Source of the DNA: Pratylenchus scribneri
Lineage: Eukaryota; Nematoda; Chromadorea; Rhabditida; Pratylenchidae
Direction: 5' to 3'
NCBI GenBank assembly: GCA_030063045.1
Contig: JAQSEB010000151.1
Span: 124,001-188,000, forward strand
Length of the DNA: 64,000 nt
Part shown: positions 13,201 to 24,300 of the stretch, piece after piece
Position numbering within the stretch: the stretch's first letter is position 1
Layout of the letters: every line of letters begins with the position of its first letter
Position numbers and translations under genes: made by a program
Notes under the pieces: model-generated
Databases searched by the model: none
Told to the model about the DNA's origin: nothing
Seen by the model: the letters and a program-made list of their open reading frames with translations, nothing else

Positions 13201-16200
13201 AAATCATCAATAGATTTTTCATTAAAATTTTCAGCCTTGATCATGGTAAATTCACGATTAGTCTGATTTATTTCAAAGAATTTGAGCATGACAGAAACAA
13301 CATAATTCAGCACCATTTCCTCTTCTTCTTGGCTTCTATCCACATCAGTGAGTCGACTTAATTGCTCCCGAATTCTTCCAATAATTTCGTTGAATTTTTC
13401 CGAATTATCCTGATACTCATCACGGTGTGAAATTACAAGTTGCAATAATAATTTCATCGCTAAGAGCAGCTCATTACGCTTAGAATTTTCATTTTCTAAT
13501 ATACTTTAAAAACGAAGGGATGATTATTTAAATATGAAATTACTAATTAATTAATTATTTTAATTTGTCTGAAATTACTAATTAATTAATAATTTAAAAT
13601 TTGTCCAAAAAATGCATATGAAAAATTATTATATGTAATGATATATGTAATGTCGCATCCAATATAAAAAAAAAACTATTAAATCATTGGATAATGGGTT
13701 AGACAACAATTTGTCAACATTTATAATAAAAATGATATCGACCTCTCTATTACAAATGGCTATAAAATAGTCATGTGCCGAATTGGACTATTTGTTGGAT
13801 ATTTTAATTATAAGTTTTTTGTTAAATCATATGAATTAAGTCGTATATTTTGGTTCGAAATTATTTCTATAGTATTAAATTCTAAAAAAGAACATTACCA
13901 GAAAATGCGTTCCCATTCCCACTTCCCATCGAAATCTATGGATTTTGATTTTTTGGTCTGGGAAATCGAATAAACACTAAATTTTTTAGAGGAAATTTAA
14001 AAAATACTAGAGTCCGGACCCGGGTCGAGCCCGGACCGGGTTTTACCCGGGCCCAGGCCCGAACCCGGGTCATTTGGAGCAATCACGGATTTTCCTGGGT
14101 TCCTGAGTTTACACGGGCCCGGGATTGAAGAAAAACCCAGGAACCCGGCCCGGAAACTGGGTCTCTGACCCGGGTTTACCTGTTTTTTCAAAAACCCGGG
14201 TTCCTGGGCCCGGCCCGGAAAAATTTTGGATAAAAACCCGGGTATCCGGGCCCGACAAATCTGAAAAACCGGACTCTAAAAATACCATCTTAATATTAGA
14301 GATAATCAAATAAAAAATTTTATTTTTATTAATCATTATATTTAAATATTATATTATTATTTATTTAATTATTCAATAAATCGAAAATAAAAGCTACCGT
14401 TTTATGCAATCAACGGTAAAGGATTCCAAATTGTTCTCTAAAAATAATTATTTAATCGAATGTTAAAAATTAAGAAATATAATAATAAAAATTTATATTC
14501 CATACAAAAAAAAAATAATCAACTTAAAAACTTTATAATGAAGCGAAAATAAACTCATCCAACATGGAATTATCGATTTAATCTATAAAATCCCAATTTC
14601 AAATAGGTATAGCTTCACTTATAAAGTCGAACCATTGTTTTTTAAAATCAAACCGATTTTATTAACTTAAAACTTCTACTAGGCCTTTATTTGAGTTTGT
14701 AATTTTAATTTAATATTAAATCGAGTTTACCGATTCCTAAGCCTATTCTCCTCAACCTTCAACACTTTCAACGATTTTGCTAATTTATTAATATTTTCAC
14801 TTTAACTTATTGATTTGTTTTCCATTTTACCTAATTTCAATATGTCAGGTGCTGCCAATTCCAAATGATAAAATCCATCAAAACCAATAATATCATAAAT
14901 TTTCTGCTTAAAATGCAGAAAATTTTCAGGTTTTAATTTTTGTATTCGTTGGATGAACAGAGAAGAATTGTTCAGCAGCCATTTTAGGCCCCAATAATTG
15001 GATTGTTCCGATAGAGGTGGCGATGTATAGATTGAGACAAAATACTCGGATTCATCTTTTGTACATTCGGATTCTTCCAATTTTAATTTTTCCAAAATTT
15101 TGGCATTGGATTCCTCCCACAAAAATTTAAAATGACATTAATTTACTCAAATAATTATGAAATTAATGAAAAAAATTTTCTTGTCAAATTCTTTTTTTGG
15201 ACGCATCATAACCACAAAGTAGGATTTGGGCTAGGATTTAAGCATTTAAGGTTAACTCAGAGGATGGGATTGGAAGTCTTAAAGAAATAATTAATTGCTT
15301 ATGGAAGAAGATTGGCAATGAAATGAGGAAATCATGCTGCTCCGGTGTTTATATACTGAGGTTTATGAAGGTTCATTGGTTTTACCGGATCAATATTGGT
15401 CGCTGGGTTGCAGGGTCCAGGGTTCATGGCTTAATCAGTTGTCAGTCCCCCTCCCCAAATCATTTTCTTGTAAAATTTAGCGTAACTCACATAAATGAAG
15501 TGATATACAAAAATTAAGCTCAGCTCGATTTCGCGTTTCGCGATCATCACTCAAAATTAACCCTAGATGCGATTTTTGTAACTTTTGTTAGGGGAGACGC
15601 AAAAAAGCAAAGAAAAAGAACCAAAAATTATCGTAAACAAACCTCTGGATCAATCCAATAGAAATGTCGCATTCGGAATTTGAAATATTCATTCCAATTA
15701 TCATTCTTTGCCAAAATTTCGTCGCGCCAAATTCGAATAAGAAATTTATAAAAGCGACAAGCATTTTCCTTAATTACTTCCTCTTTTTCGGCAGATTTTA
15801 AAATCATTGATTTTAAGTTTAAGTATTCATTTTTTCTTTCTTTAAATTGCTTTTCAAATATTTCTGTATCAAAATTGCTTTCGTCGAACTGAGAAAGAAT
15901 TGACCAACTCAGAATTTTATAATGGAAAGATCCTGAAAGAAATTTATTGAAATATTTAAAGATAATTAACTTCAATATTAATTTCCAAATCAATTTAAAT
16001 TTATAATTTATCTATAAATATTCGTAAATAAAATCATTTCGAGGCCGCGAAATTTAGTCGAATTTGTATTTTCTCTAGTCTTTAAAAATCATATTTAGTG
16101 TAAAATTTTAATAACCAAATCATTGCCCATTGCTGTGAGATTATTTTATGTTATTGTAAAAATTTTTATTTGCTCTTTAATATAAATTACTAATTTTGAA

Positions 16201-17732
16201 AGAAAATAAATTTTTTTAAAAATTTTTTCCCAGGAACGCCTTATCCTTGAAGAATAATTCTAATTTCCCTCAAAATAAATTAAAATTATCCAGTAAAGAT
16301 TTAGGGGATAGTATTAAAATATTTCTCCAATTTTTAAAAATGACAACTATTAAAATTGATGATAATAATTTTCTAAGCGTTTTTTGCAAAATTTAATTTG
16401 TTGAAAAATTGATTTTGATCCTAAAAGTGGAACAATTTTCGTCTTTCGAATTTTCTAAAGGTTGTTGAAGCCTTTGGCAATGGCAATTTTAAAGCTTTAA
16501 TAAATTAATTGATTAGAAAAAATTAACTCATAGAAATGCCATATTTTCATTAAATTGTATTTTTTACATATTTTTTTTTATGTTTTTGCCATATATTTAA
16601 TATGCCGAACTATTGCCTGATTTAAACCTATCAAAGCAGAATTTACTATGGCCGAGTTACATTTACATTGTCAAAGATTATTATTTCAATATAAAAACTT
16701 TTGAGTAAATTAAAATTGATGTTTTATTATTTATTTTTAAGCTCTGAAGCAATTTTAATTTTTACTTTAATTTATAGAAAGACCTGTATACAATTGTAGA
16801 TTATTTGGCATGAATAATAGTAAATTGGTCATAATGGACTCTAATTTTTCAACTTCTTCCTTTTCCTCATTACCTATTTAATTTATTTTTTTATCATTAT
16901 TATACTAACAAATTGGAAAATAAAATTACCTATTAAAGACGATTTCTGTAAAGACCGTAATCTCTTGATATCTTCAGGGAATGATGATGGCTGAAAAATA
17001 AATATTTAATTTGGTATGAGAATTTGATTTATTACTTCAAATTTGGATTTAATTGAAGATGTTTCTTGTGTATTATGATGCCGAGATTGCGAAGATTTAT
17101 TTGATGATTCTTCCAATTCATTTGAAGTTTTTTGTGATTTGGCTTCTGAGGATTGAAAATTTGTTAATTTCTGATTTTCATCATTAGCTAATATGATTTT
17201 TATTAATTTACAAAAAAATTCATAGAATTTATTATAAATATTCTTTAATCTTTTTTGAGCTAATATAACTAGGATATAAAAAAATGTTGTAGTTTTAAAA
17301 ATTAAAATTTTTGGTAAGCTTTAATTAATTTAGAGCCAAATTTTAAGCAGGGTAAAAAATTTAAAAAATCAACATTTCCAATATTTTATGGCTCATATTC
17401 AACAAGTAAATTTATATTTAATTTTAATGCATTTTATGAATAAAATAATTTGCATCAATTTTTTACATACCCTCTTCTTTTGGCAAAGATTTTTTTGACA
17501 CAGTGTTCTTTTTATTTTTTCCCTTTTTTGATTTTTTTCCTTTCTGTTTTTCGTCTTCATTTGTCATTGTTGAATGATTTTCCAAGAAATCTTCTTCGGC
17601 CGGTGGAAATATTTCTTTTTTCAACTTTTCTATTCCATCGTTACCAATATTTGATGATGCATCGATAATGAAAATATTGTCGATGAAGAGATTTAATGCA
17701 ATCAGAAAAAATGGTAACATTAAAATTTTCAT
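4256..17732 (-). CDS. G1: secreted helical-module protein with C-terminal poly(A)-polymerase-like domain (24 exons, ~1807 aa)
   Basis: Exons (5' to 3'): 17732-17471, 17187-17036, 16990-16930, 16873-16784, 15932-15643, 15113-14831, 14437-14398, 13503-13159, 12968-12781, 12291-11737, 11060-10275, 9888-9301, 9250-9099, 9051-8929, 8884-8800 + 8759-8659, 7333-7039, 6982-6890, 6844-6706, 6659-6457, 5796-5705, 5662-5451, 5028-4875, 4832-4750, 4307-4256. Phases are consistent throughout (5424 nt). Residues 1-27 look like a signal peptide (MKILMLPFFLIALNLFI), followed by a Lys-rich stretch (KGKKSKKGKNKK). Residues ~90-1260 are an unrecognised helical region with a Lys/Glu-rich part. Residues ~1265-1807 match eukaryotic poly(A) polymerase in order: FNGSYLLG (GS motif), ALKLWAKR, NNIYGPKLGFFKG, RYPTAS, ALMPIISPGF, then KYQHYLIV-like and VWLVGLKPK in the RNA-binding part. 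Two of three catalytic aspartates are Asn (SNLDI, EVNFLF), so catalysis is doubtful. Oddities: a GC donor after 9099, a lost AG acceptor before 15113 (a downstream GAG is used instead), and either a 40-nt intron (8760-8799) or a frameshift in the GS exon. Expression and secretion are inferred. Confidence 0.72.
5840..6446. mobile_element. Palindromic element in G1 intron (607 bp)
   Basis: Terminal inverted repeats begin GGCAATCCTAAAGAATCC and end with its complement. The element is flanked by TATTTTT at 5833-5839 and 6447-6453, a likely 7-8 bp target duplication. It sits in the intron between the LMPIISPGF exon and the next exon. It carries no transposase, and the ORFs inside are antisense shadows. 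The core at 6209-6240 contains TTCGTCTCGTCGAGCTGCGT, a motif shared with other palindromes in this window. Confidence 0.75.
7540..7850. repeat. Dispersed repeat in G1 intron 15
   Basis: This block shares a colinear run of words with 35190-35440: TGAACTTTAAAA, then CGCTATAATTTRTT, CCAAATTTTCCCAATTTT-like, AATAATTCCC and TTAAAAGAGT. The second copy opens with CAGTAACCTCTCTACCGTA after TA, which resembles a Tc1/mariner or pogo terminus. A shorter relative lies at 40815-40905. No coding capacity is seen. The corresponding G2 intron is only 44 bp and lacks this insertion. Confidence 0.5.
7870..8158. repeat. Palindromic element in G1 intron 15
   Basis: GTACAAATGTGGTCATGTCC near 7910 is mirrored by GGACATAATACACATTTGTA near 8125, so the block folds back on itself. 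It lies inside the 1.3-kb intron 15 of G1, beside the GC-rich element that follows. Confidence 0.5.
8158..8630. repeat. GC-rich palindrome with GGCGCCAAGT repeats in G1 intron 15
   Basis: The left side repeats CGACTTGGCGCCA-type units (about 8175-8275). The right side repeats GGCGCCAAGTCGGCCGGACG units (about 8525-8605), in inverted orientation, with GTACGCC and GCGTAC near the outer ends. The sequence is far more G+C-rich than its surroundings. It explains the expansion of this intron relative to G2. The ORFs here are repeat readings, not genes. Confidence 0.6.
14008..14277. mobile_element. hAT-type MITE, GC-rich (270 bp), in G1 intron 7
   Basis: Ends are TAGAGTCCGGACCCGGG and its inverse CCGGACTCT. 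The element is flanked by an identical 8-bp duplication AAAAATAC at 14000-14007 and 14278-14285. The body is a string of CCCGGG-containing words. An 8-bp duplication with TAGAG-type ends is typical of non-autonomous hAT elements. There is no coding capacity. Confidence 0.8.
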
Positions 17733-17824
17733 TTTAGTATTTGCAATCTTTTCTTTAAAATAATTTTTCTGCTAAAATTAATTTAACAATTTTATTAAGG
17801 ATGGTAAAAAAATGACAATTGCGA

Positions 17825-18130
17825 AAAAACATTGAAAATTGTGAAAAGTTTATAATGGTTTAACGGTTTGTCTTAGACCCCCAAACCTTATACTCAATCG
17901 ATAAATCTCGCCAAGACGCGTCGAATGGCATATATTTTGTCGTTGTTCGATCAAATAAGGGTTTTAAACCACTTAAACCATCTAAGGGGTTTTGGTTCAA
18001 AATCAATTAAACCATGACAAATTATATACCAATCGATGCGTCTTGACGAGCTCTATCCAATGGTATATGATTTGTGAATTTTGAACAAACCACTAAACCG
18101 TAATAAACTTTTCGCAATTTTCAATGTTTT
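17825..18130. repeat. Foldback element in the 5' flank of G1
   Basis: AACATTGAAAATTGTGAAAA at the left is matched by TTTTCGCAATTTTCAATGTT at the right, with TGGTTTAACGGTTT and AAACCACTAAACCG further in. Each half carries the GACGCGTCGAATGG or CCAATCGATGCGTCTTGACG motif. It interrupts flank sequence that is otherwise similar to the 5' flank of G3 (38.66-38.80 kb), so it arrived after that duplication. Confidence 0.65.
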
Positions 18131-18134
18131 ATTT

Positions 18135-19060
18135 CAATTTTAAATATTTCCCATATTAATGATAGTGAAAAACAATTCGATAAAATTTTATAATCCAAAA
18201 ACCCGGGCGATAGCATGCTTTGATAATGGAACAGTCTGTAAATTTGGTGAATTGAAATTTAAAATAAGATTTATTTCTAGGTAATATTTTTTATGCAATA
18301 TTTACATAGAATTAGGAAAGATTTCTCTTACGATTAATTGCAGCGATGGGGAATGAAAAAAAGCGGTAACAATAAGAAACGTGAAATCATTCTGTCTGTG
18401 ACCGCAAGGATACGGATTTTCGGAGGAGATTTAGATATTACCCTAATTTTGAAAAAAGTAAAAATAAAACAAAATAATTATAAATTTTCTTACTAAAATC
18501 CTTTTAATTAGTTTGATTGTTTCTAAATTCTAAATGACCAGGTTTGAGGAAATTTTCTTTCCAAAATACAAAAATTTTGCAAAAATAATGTATGGGAAGT
18601 GAGCAATCTGGTTTCGGTAAACGGGATGGATAATTTCCACAAAATCCTTGCGATTTGGGGGGGGGGGGTAGACCCCGTTCCGTAAATGGGGAATTTAATT
18701 CTTAATCCGAACTTCATTTCTGCTGGCCAAGATTGAAGAATGAATGAATAGGTTGCCCAAATAAACAATAAATCCAAAGCTCATGGGTTTTTTGGTCAGA
18801 TTTATTCAATGTAAATTGCATGGATGTATGATGGCGGCGCACGTCTAAGAAGACCATTTGAATAATAAAATGTAGCGTGAAGTTCGCGAGGCCCATTTTT
18901 ATTGGCAATGGAAGCCCAAGGAGGAAATGGAGCGAATATAATCAATTGATAGCCAATGGATTGTGGCTTGATCTATTCGAAGGGATATTGCTTGTTATAG
19001 TGCTGCGAGGGAAGCTCTCGAAGCCCATCTCCACTCAAATTTGTCATCGAAAACAATTCT
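18135..19060. promoter_or_regulatory. Duplicated 5' flank upstream of G1 (copy of 38715-39790)
   Basis: From GAAAAACAATTCGATAAAAT at 18170 to GCGAGGGAAGCTCTCGAAGC near 19000, this stretch is colinear with the region upstream of the G3 signal-peptide exon. It includes GTCAGATTTATTCAATGTAA and GGATTGTGGCTTGATC, with only point changes and small gaps. No exon is evident. Because it precedes the signal-peptide exon in both genes it probably contains the promoter, but no specific promoter element can be named. Confidence 0.5.
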
Positions 19061-20260
19061 CGGTCCGTTCTCTCGCTCTTGCTGAATGAAAATGGGGGAT
19101 TGGGCCGTGCGCTCGCCAAATCATGGGAATAGATTTTGGCCAATGGGATCGAGTGAAATGAATGAATGGAATGATGGCAAACAACAATTTCTCCAAATGC
19201 TAAAATCACATGAAATAGAATAGAACACAAAATCCACATTTTTATCATATTTTAAAAAAAGTTTTTAAAGTGTCGAAATTTTTGCATATTCTTATTCAGC
19301 TTGTCGAGCTCTTTCGAATGAAATGTTATTTGCATATTTTTGCTTTAACAATTATGGTTTTCCAAATGGGATAACCGAACTATAACCGAAACTTAGATCT
19401 GAAAGTCGGGGAGAAACGAAACTGGATACCTTGGTCTAGAACGGAATTTGGACAAATCTAATTATAAAGGGGAATGAAATCATTGTAAGACCTTTGAATG
19501 GAAACTTTTGTCAATTCTTTTAATACCATCGAATTTTGATCCTTTTTGCTAGATCAAAAATACCAAAATTTTGAATAACTTTTAGTAGAATAAGTTTCTA
19601 ATTATTTATCAATAAAAAATTTTAGAGAAAAATATTATTTTATTCAACTAAATGAATGGATTTTCAATTTTTTCTTTTAGTCTTGCATATTATTAAAAGT
19701 AAATTTATAATTATTATGAGAAGATTAAAATGCTAACAAAATTTTGAAAATTAGAATATTCATTAAAAATAATTTGAATAAATGAATTTATCCTCAATTT
19801 GTTGTACATAATGGAAAATGTCTGGCAGAGAATTCGATGGAATGATAGAATTGACACAAGTTTCATTTCAAGGACTTATGATGATTTCATTCTCAATTCT
19901 AAGGTCCAAATTTTTATTAAAGCAAGTAAAAACATGGAAATTGTATTTCACTCGACAGAGCTCGACGAGCTGAATAAGAAATGCAAAAATTTCGACACTA
20001 AAACATTTTTAAAATAGGATAAGAGTGGAATTTATCTTATTGGAGATTATTGTTTGTCAGCAAGTACCCTTTTTGGTCGATCCCTCCCAATGGCCAATAT
20101 CCACTCCAATGATTTGGTGATCGAACGCTCGGTCCAATCCCCCACATTCAGCTGAAAGGCGGGAGGAATGAAAATGGGTAGAGAATTTGTTTTTCTTTTG
20201 ATCTTTTGAAAATCAAGGAAGGGTTCTTTTTTTGAACCATTCTATCAATATTATGGCTGA
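19060..20260. repeat. Foldback element, family A copy 2
   Basis: The left arm holds ATGAAAATGGGGGATTGGGC, GGCAAACAACAATTTC and GCATATTCTTATTCAGCTTG. The right arm holds GAGCTCGACGAGCTGAATAA, GGCCAATATCCACTCC and GGTCCAATCCCCCACATTCA in inverted order. It is colinear with copy 1 (2.58-3.81 kb), including GTCAATTCTTTTAATACCAT inside. No gene is seen. Confidence 0.65.
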
Positions 20261-21339
20261 TCTTTCATGATGGTTTACAATATGTAGGCAAAACATTGGA
20301 CCCTATGATATCAACAACAAAACATTGTACCAAACAACTTAATCAACGTTTGGCTAGATAAATATAATTAGAAATAAGAAATTGAAAAGTATTATTTTGT
20401 TGTTCAAAATATATTTACTCTGATTTTCAACATTAAAATATGCTACAATAATTAATAAAATTCAGGACATTGTAATGGTTTAATAAAAGGGCTCAGCGAA
20501 AATTCCGCATCCAAAAATTGCCCGTCAGAATTTTCCTCATCTGAACCCGAAAATTGCGCACTCAGGAAAAATGAGAATTGCGATTCGAAATTTGATCACT
20601 GCATTAAAACAAATTTTGCGAATCATCAATTTAAATTATTCCATTGAGTAAAATGTTAATTATCTCTCTGTTCTTAAAATTTATAATTAATATTATGATA
20701 AGTGCTACTAAAAATGTTGCAAATATTTTACTGTAAATGTAATTTAAAACAATGAAATAGAAGAAAAAATAACAAAAATTTGTTGAAAATGATTCATGCA
20801 TTACTATTTTAATAAGAATAAGATAAGGTAAGTATTTTTATTTGAATTGTAAAAGGACCCATTTTTTAATACGCGCACAAAAATTATTATGATTTGTTGG
20901 GATAAATCCTAGTGCGCAATTTTCGATTCTGGGAGGGTGCAATTTTCGATTCTTCCTAGGCGCGATATTTACGGGTGGGGACCCTCACAGTGCACGGTTT
21001 TATCATTCTTACAATTATTGGTAAGATAGTCCCATCCCAATTTTTATCCAGAAATCCAAAGGGAGGATGAGACCAATTTTTGACACATTTAATAAAGCGA
21101 TAAGCTTAATTTACGCATCGGCTTTAGCTGAATTGAACCATATTTAAAAATTATAATAATTTTTCAAAGCAATACTAATTTTTGATTTCTACTGGAATAC
21201 ATTTCATAAGTGACGATAAATTAAATAATTTATACTGTGATTAATTTATAATATATGCGTGTTAGATAAAAATTTAAAAAATTAGTGTATTTAGATATTT
21301 GCATTTTGATTGATCCGAAAAAATGTAAATAAATGATAA
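20260..21339. other. Intergenic, between G2 3' end and repeat
   Basis: No exon is recognised. The last ~140 bp (from about 21200) resemble the 3' flank of G1 (from about 4125), so the duplication that made G1 and G2 includes the 3' end. An inverted pair of reads around 20500-20600 and 20880-20990 (CGAAAATTGCGCACT versus GTGCGCAATTTTCG) suggests one more small palindrome. Confidence 0.4.
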
Positions 21340-24300
21340 TCAATTTTCTTTCAAAATTACTTCCCATCCACGCTGTTGTATATTCCTGTATTTGAATTGT
21401 TTGGATTTATTATTAAAAATTAAATTAAAAATTTCTTAGTTATTACATTCAAAAAATATTTGAAGTAGTTGGGATTTAATAAAAACAACAAATTATAAAA
21501 AAACAAATATTTTGGGCTATCTAATTATATGTTACTATTATATGTTGTTTATTGAGTAAGTTAAAAAAAAACATTATCCAATTATCTAATCACCCTTTAG
21601 CAATATTTTTAATGAACAACTTAATAAATATATATTTTATATAAACAAACCATTTATTTAAATCCTTCTTCTTAACATAATTTGTTATCAAAAGTATATT
21701 TCCTTCTAAAGATTCTTTTTCCGTCTCACCAATTCGATTCTATAAAAAGCACAAAATTTTTCTTTAAATAAATTAAATTTACATTTGATTTCTTCTGTTT
21801 AAATTCGAAATAATCTTTGTACATTGTCTTACTTGCTTCATTCATTGAATTTTCAAGATTAATTATCTCATTCCATTTAATTTGTTCGTTCTTTTTTGGT
21901 TTCAAACCAACCAACCATACATCACATTTATAATTGCTGAAATGTAATGTAACAACAAAAAGTGGAAATATGCAATTTCCCGAAATTGTACAAAAATGAG
22001 AAATTCATAAAGAACTCTATCAATTATCAATTTCCCATATTTGTACAAAAACGGGAAAATGGATAAAAGGAAAATATCTAATTCACACTGCTTAATTTAA
22101 TTAAAATGGATTAAATTAATTAAATTATAAATAAAATTTAATAAGTTGCTAAAATATTTTTTATAAATTTTAATAAATAATAAAAATTGTATTTGATCAT
22201 TTGTAAATATTCTAAATAATATTATTAAAATTTTATTTTATTTAATATAAATATATTAAATTTATTTATTTTTTTTTGATTAAATTCTAATTCCTAAAAA
22301 ATATTTTAGAATAATATTTTTAAAGAATAAGAAATTATTAGAATATTCATATATCATAACACATTCATTAATTCTTTTTATTTTTTTTTCTCATTTTAAT
22401 TTCATTTTATTTAATATTTTAACGATAAAAATATGCAACGAACAACACTCAAAAATATATAATAATATTTTTACCTAATATCTGAATATGCTTCTCGATT
22501 TATCAAACATTTTTTCCGACTTCCAGCCTCAATTATATGATACCAATCAATCTCTGGAGGCAATATTTTTCCAATAACATTTGGAATAAAATTATGCATT
22601 TTCAATGAGGCAATTGCACAAAAATCATCGCCAAAAGAGCCTTTTTTAATTTTAGTCAGACAATTCACAACGAGATAATGTTGATACTGAAATTCAAAAA
22701 TAATAATAAATTAAATATATCCCATCCCTTTTTGATTTTACTTTTCTTGCCAAATCATGTCCTCGCATAAAATCAGACCATTCCATTTTTCCAGCGCGAA
22801 TTTGTCTAATTTGTTTTAATCCTATTAATTCAACAGAATATTATATTTTGATTATTATTTTTGATACTTATGTGTTATCTACCAGCAGATTTTCAAAAAA
22901 AAATTTGTAAATAATATACCAATCGACGCATCTTTACGAGCTGATTATGAAAATGTAAAAAATTTTGATCGCTCTTGCATTTTTGGCCAAGTTATGGCCA
23001 TTTGAAAATCGCAAAAGTGAATGGTCCCCACTATGGGTCGAAAAGTCGAAAAATTTTTTGAAATTTTTTCGGTCAAATTATAGCTCATTCGACGCGTCTC
23101 GACGAGAGAAGCTCGCATCTGCCATCGGTTTCGCATAAAACTCAAAAATAAAAAAGTTAGAGTCGATCAAATCCTTCGACGCATAGAGGGAACAAGCACT
23201 TTTTCGATTTTCTTGAGGTCATAACTTTTTTATTTTTGAGTTTTATGCGAAGTTAATAATATTTTCGTAACCAGCTCGCCGAGACGCGTCAATTAGTATA
23301 TTATTTACAAAAATTTTTTTTTTGTAAATCTGCTGGTAGATAACACATAAGTACCTTATTTTTTTACCTTCGCTCATGATTGTACTCATAATTATTTTAG
23401 TATTATGGTCAATATCGGATGCTTTATTGCTCTCAATAAAGCCAGGCGAAATAATCGGCATTAGTGCATTTTTGTTTATATCCAAATTATACCACAATTT
23501 TTCACCATTCTGCGATCTTGGATAGGTCAAATCAGATATTGGAAGCAGCTGTACGGGCGTTGGCCATGGCCTTTAATTTTAATCAAAATATTATTTTTAA
23601 TTAAAATTTTATTTTGAAATTTTGTTACCAAGCAATATATGTAAGAAAGAATTGCTCAATAAGATAAGACACCGATGCTGTTGGATAGCGCAAATAAATT
23701 TTGGCCATCAATATATTCATTTGTACACCCTTGAAAAAGCCAAGTTTTGGTCCATAAATATTGTTACCTTAATTCATTAATTTTATTAATTAATTATATT
23801 TATTATGTTCACGTTTAGCCCAAAGTTTCAATGCAGAACAGGCTATTCTAAAGTTTTTACTATCCATCGGCATCAGTTCAAGCATTTGAACATTGTCTCT
23901 AAACCCTAAATATATATAATACATTAATGGAAAAGTTAAGTGTAATTTTCATACCTAATAATGAATGAAAGCTCTTTCTTCTCATTGGCAATGCGTATAG
24001 TTCTATTAGAATTTTATTTATTTCAATACTTTTGACTTCTTTGCTTGTCAATATTTTTAAGTTATTTCTCATTAATAAGTCAAATTTATCATTCTCAACA
24101 GTAGCAGGAATATTGACGAATAGGAAGTCGACTTCAATTTTATATTGGCATTCTTCAAAACTTTTTGATTCATAATTATCATCTTCACAAATAAATGCTT
24201 TAACAAGTTCCAAGTAACCTTCAATTTTAATTGCTGAAATCACGCGGTCCATCTAAAATAATTTTTCAAAAAATTTTAATTTTTAATTATATTTACTTTG

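Noticed and set aside
14109..14336. Overlapping Gly/Pro-rich ORFs on both strands
   Set aside because: They are readings of CCCGGG repeats in a MITE.
19799..20017. Short plus-strand ORF with ordinary-looking composition
   Set aside because: It lies within family A repeat arm sequence and has no splice partners or homologous frame in the other copies.
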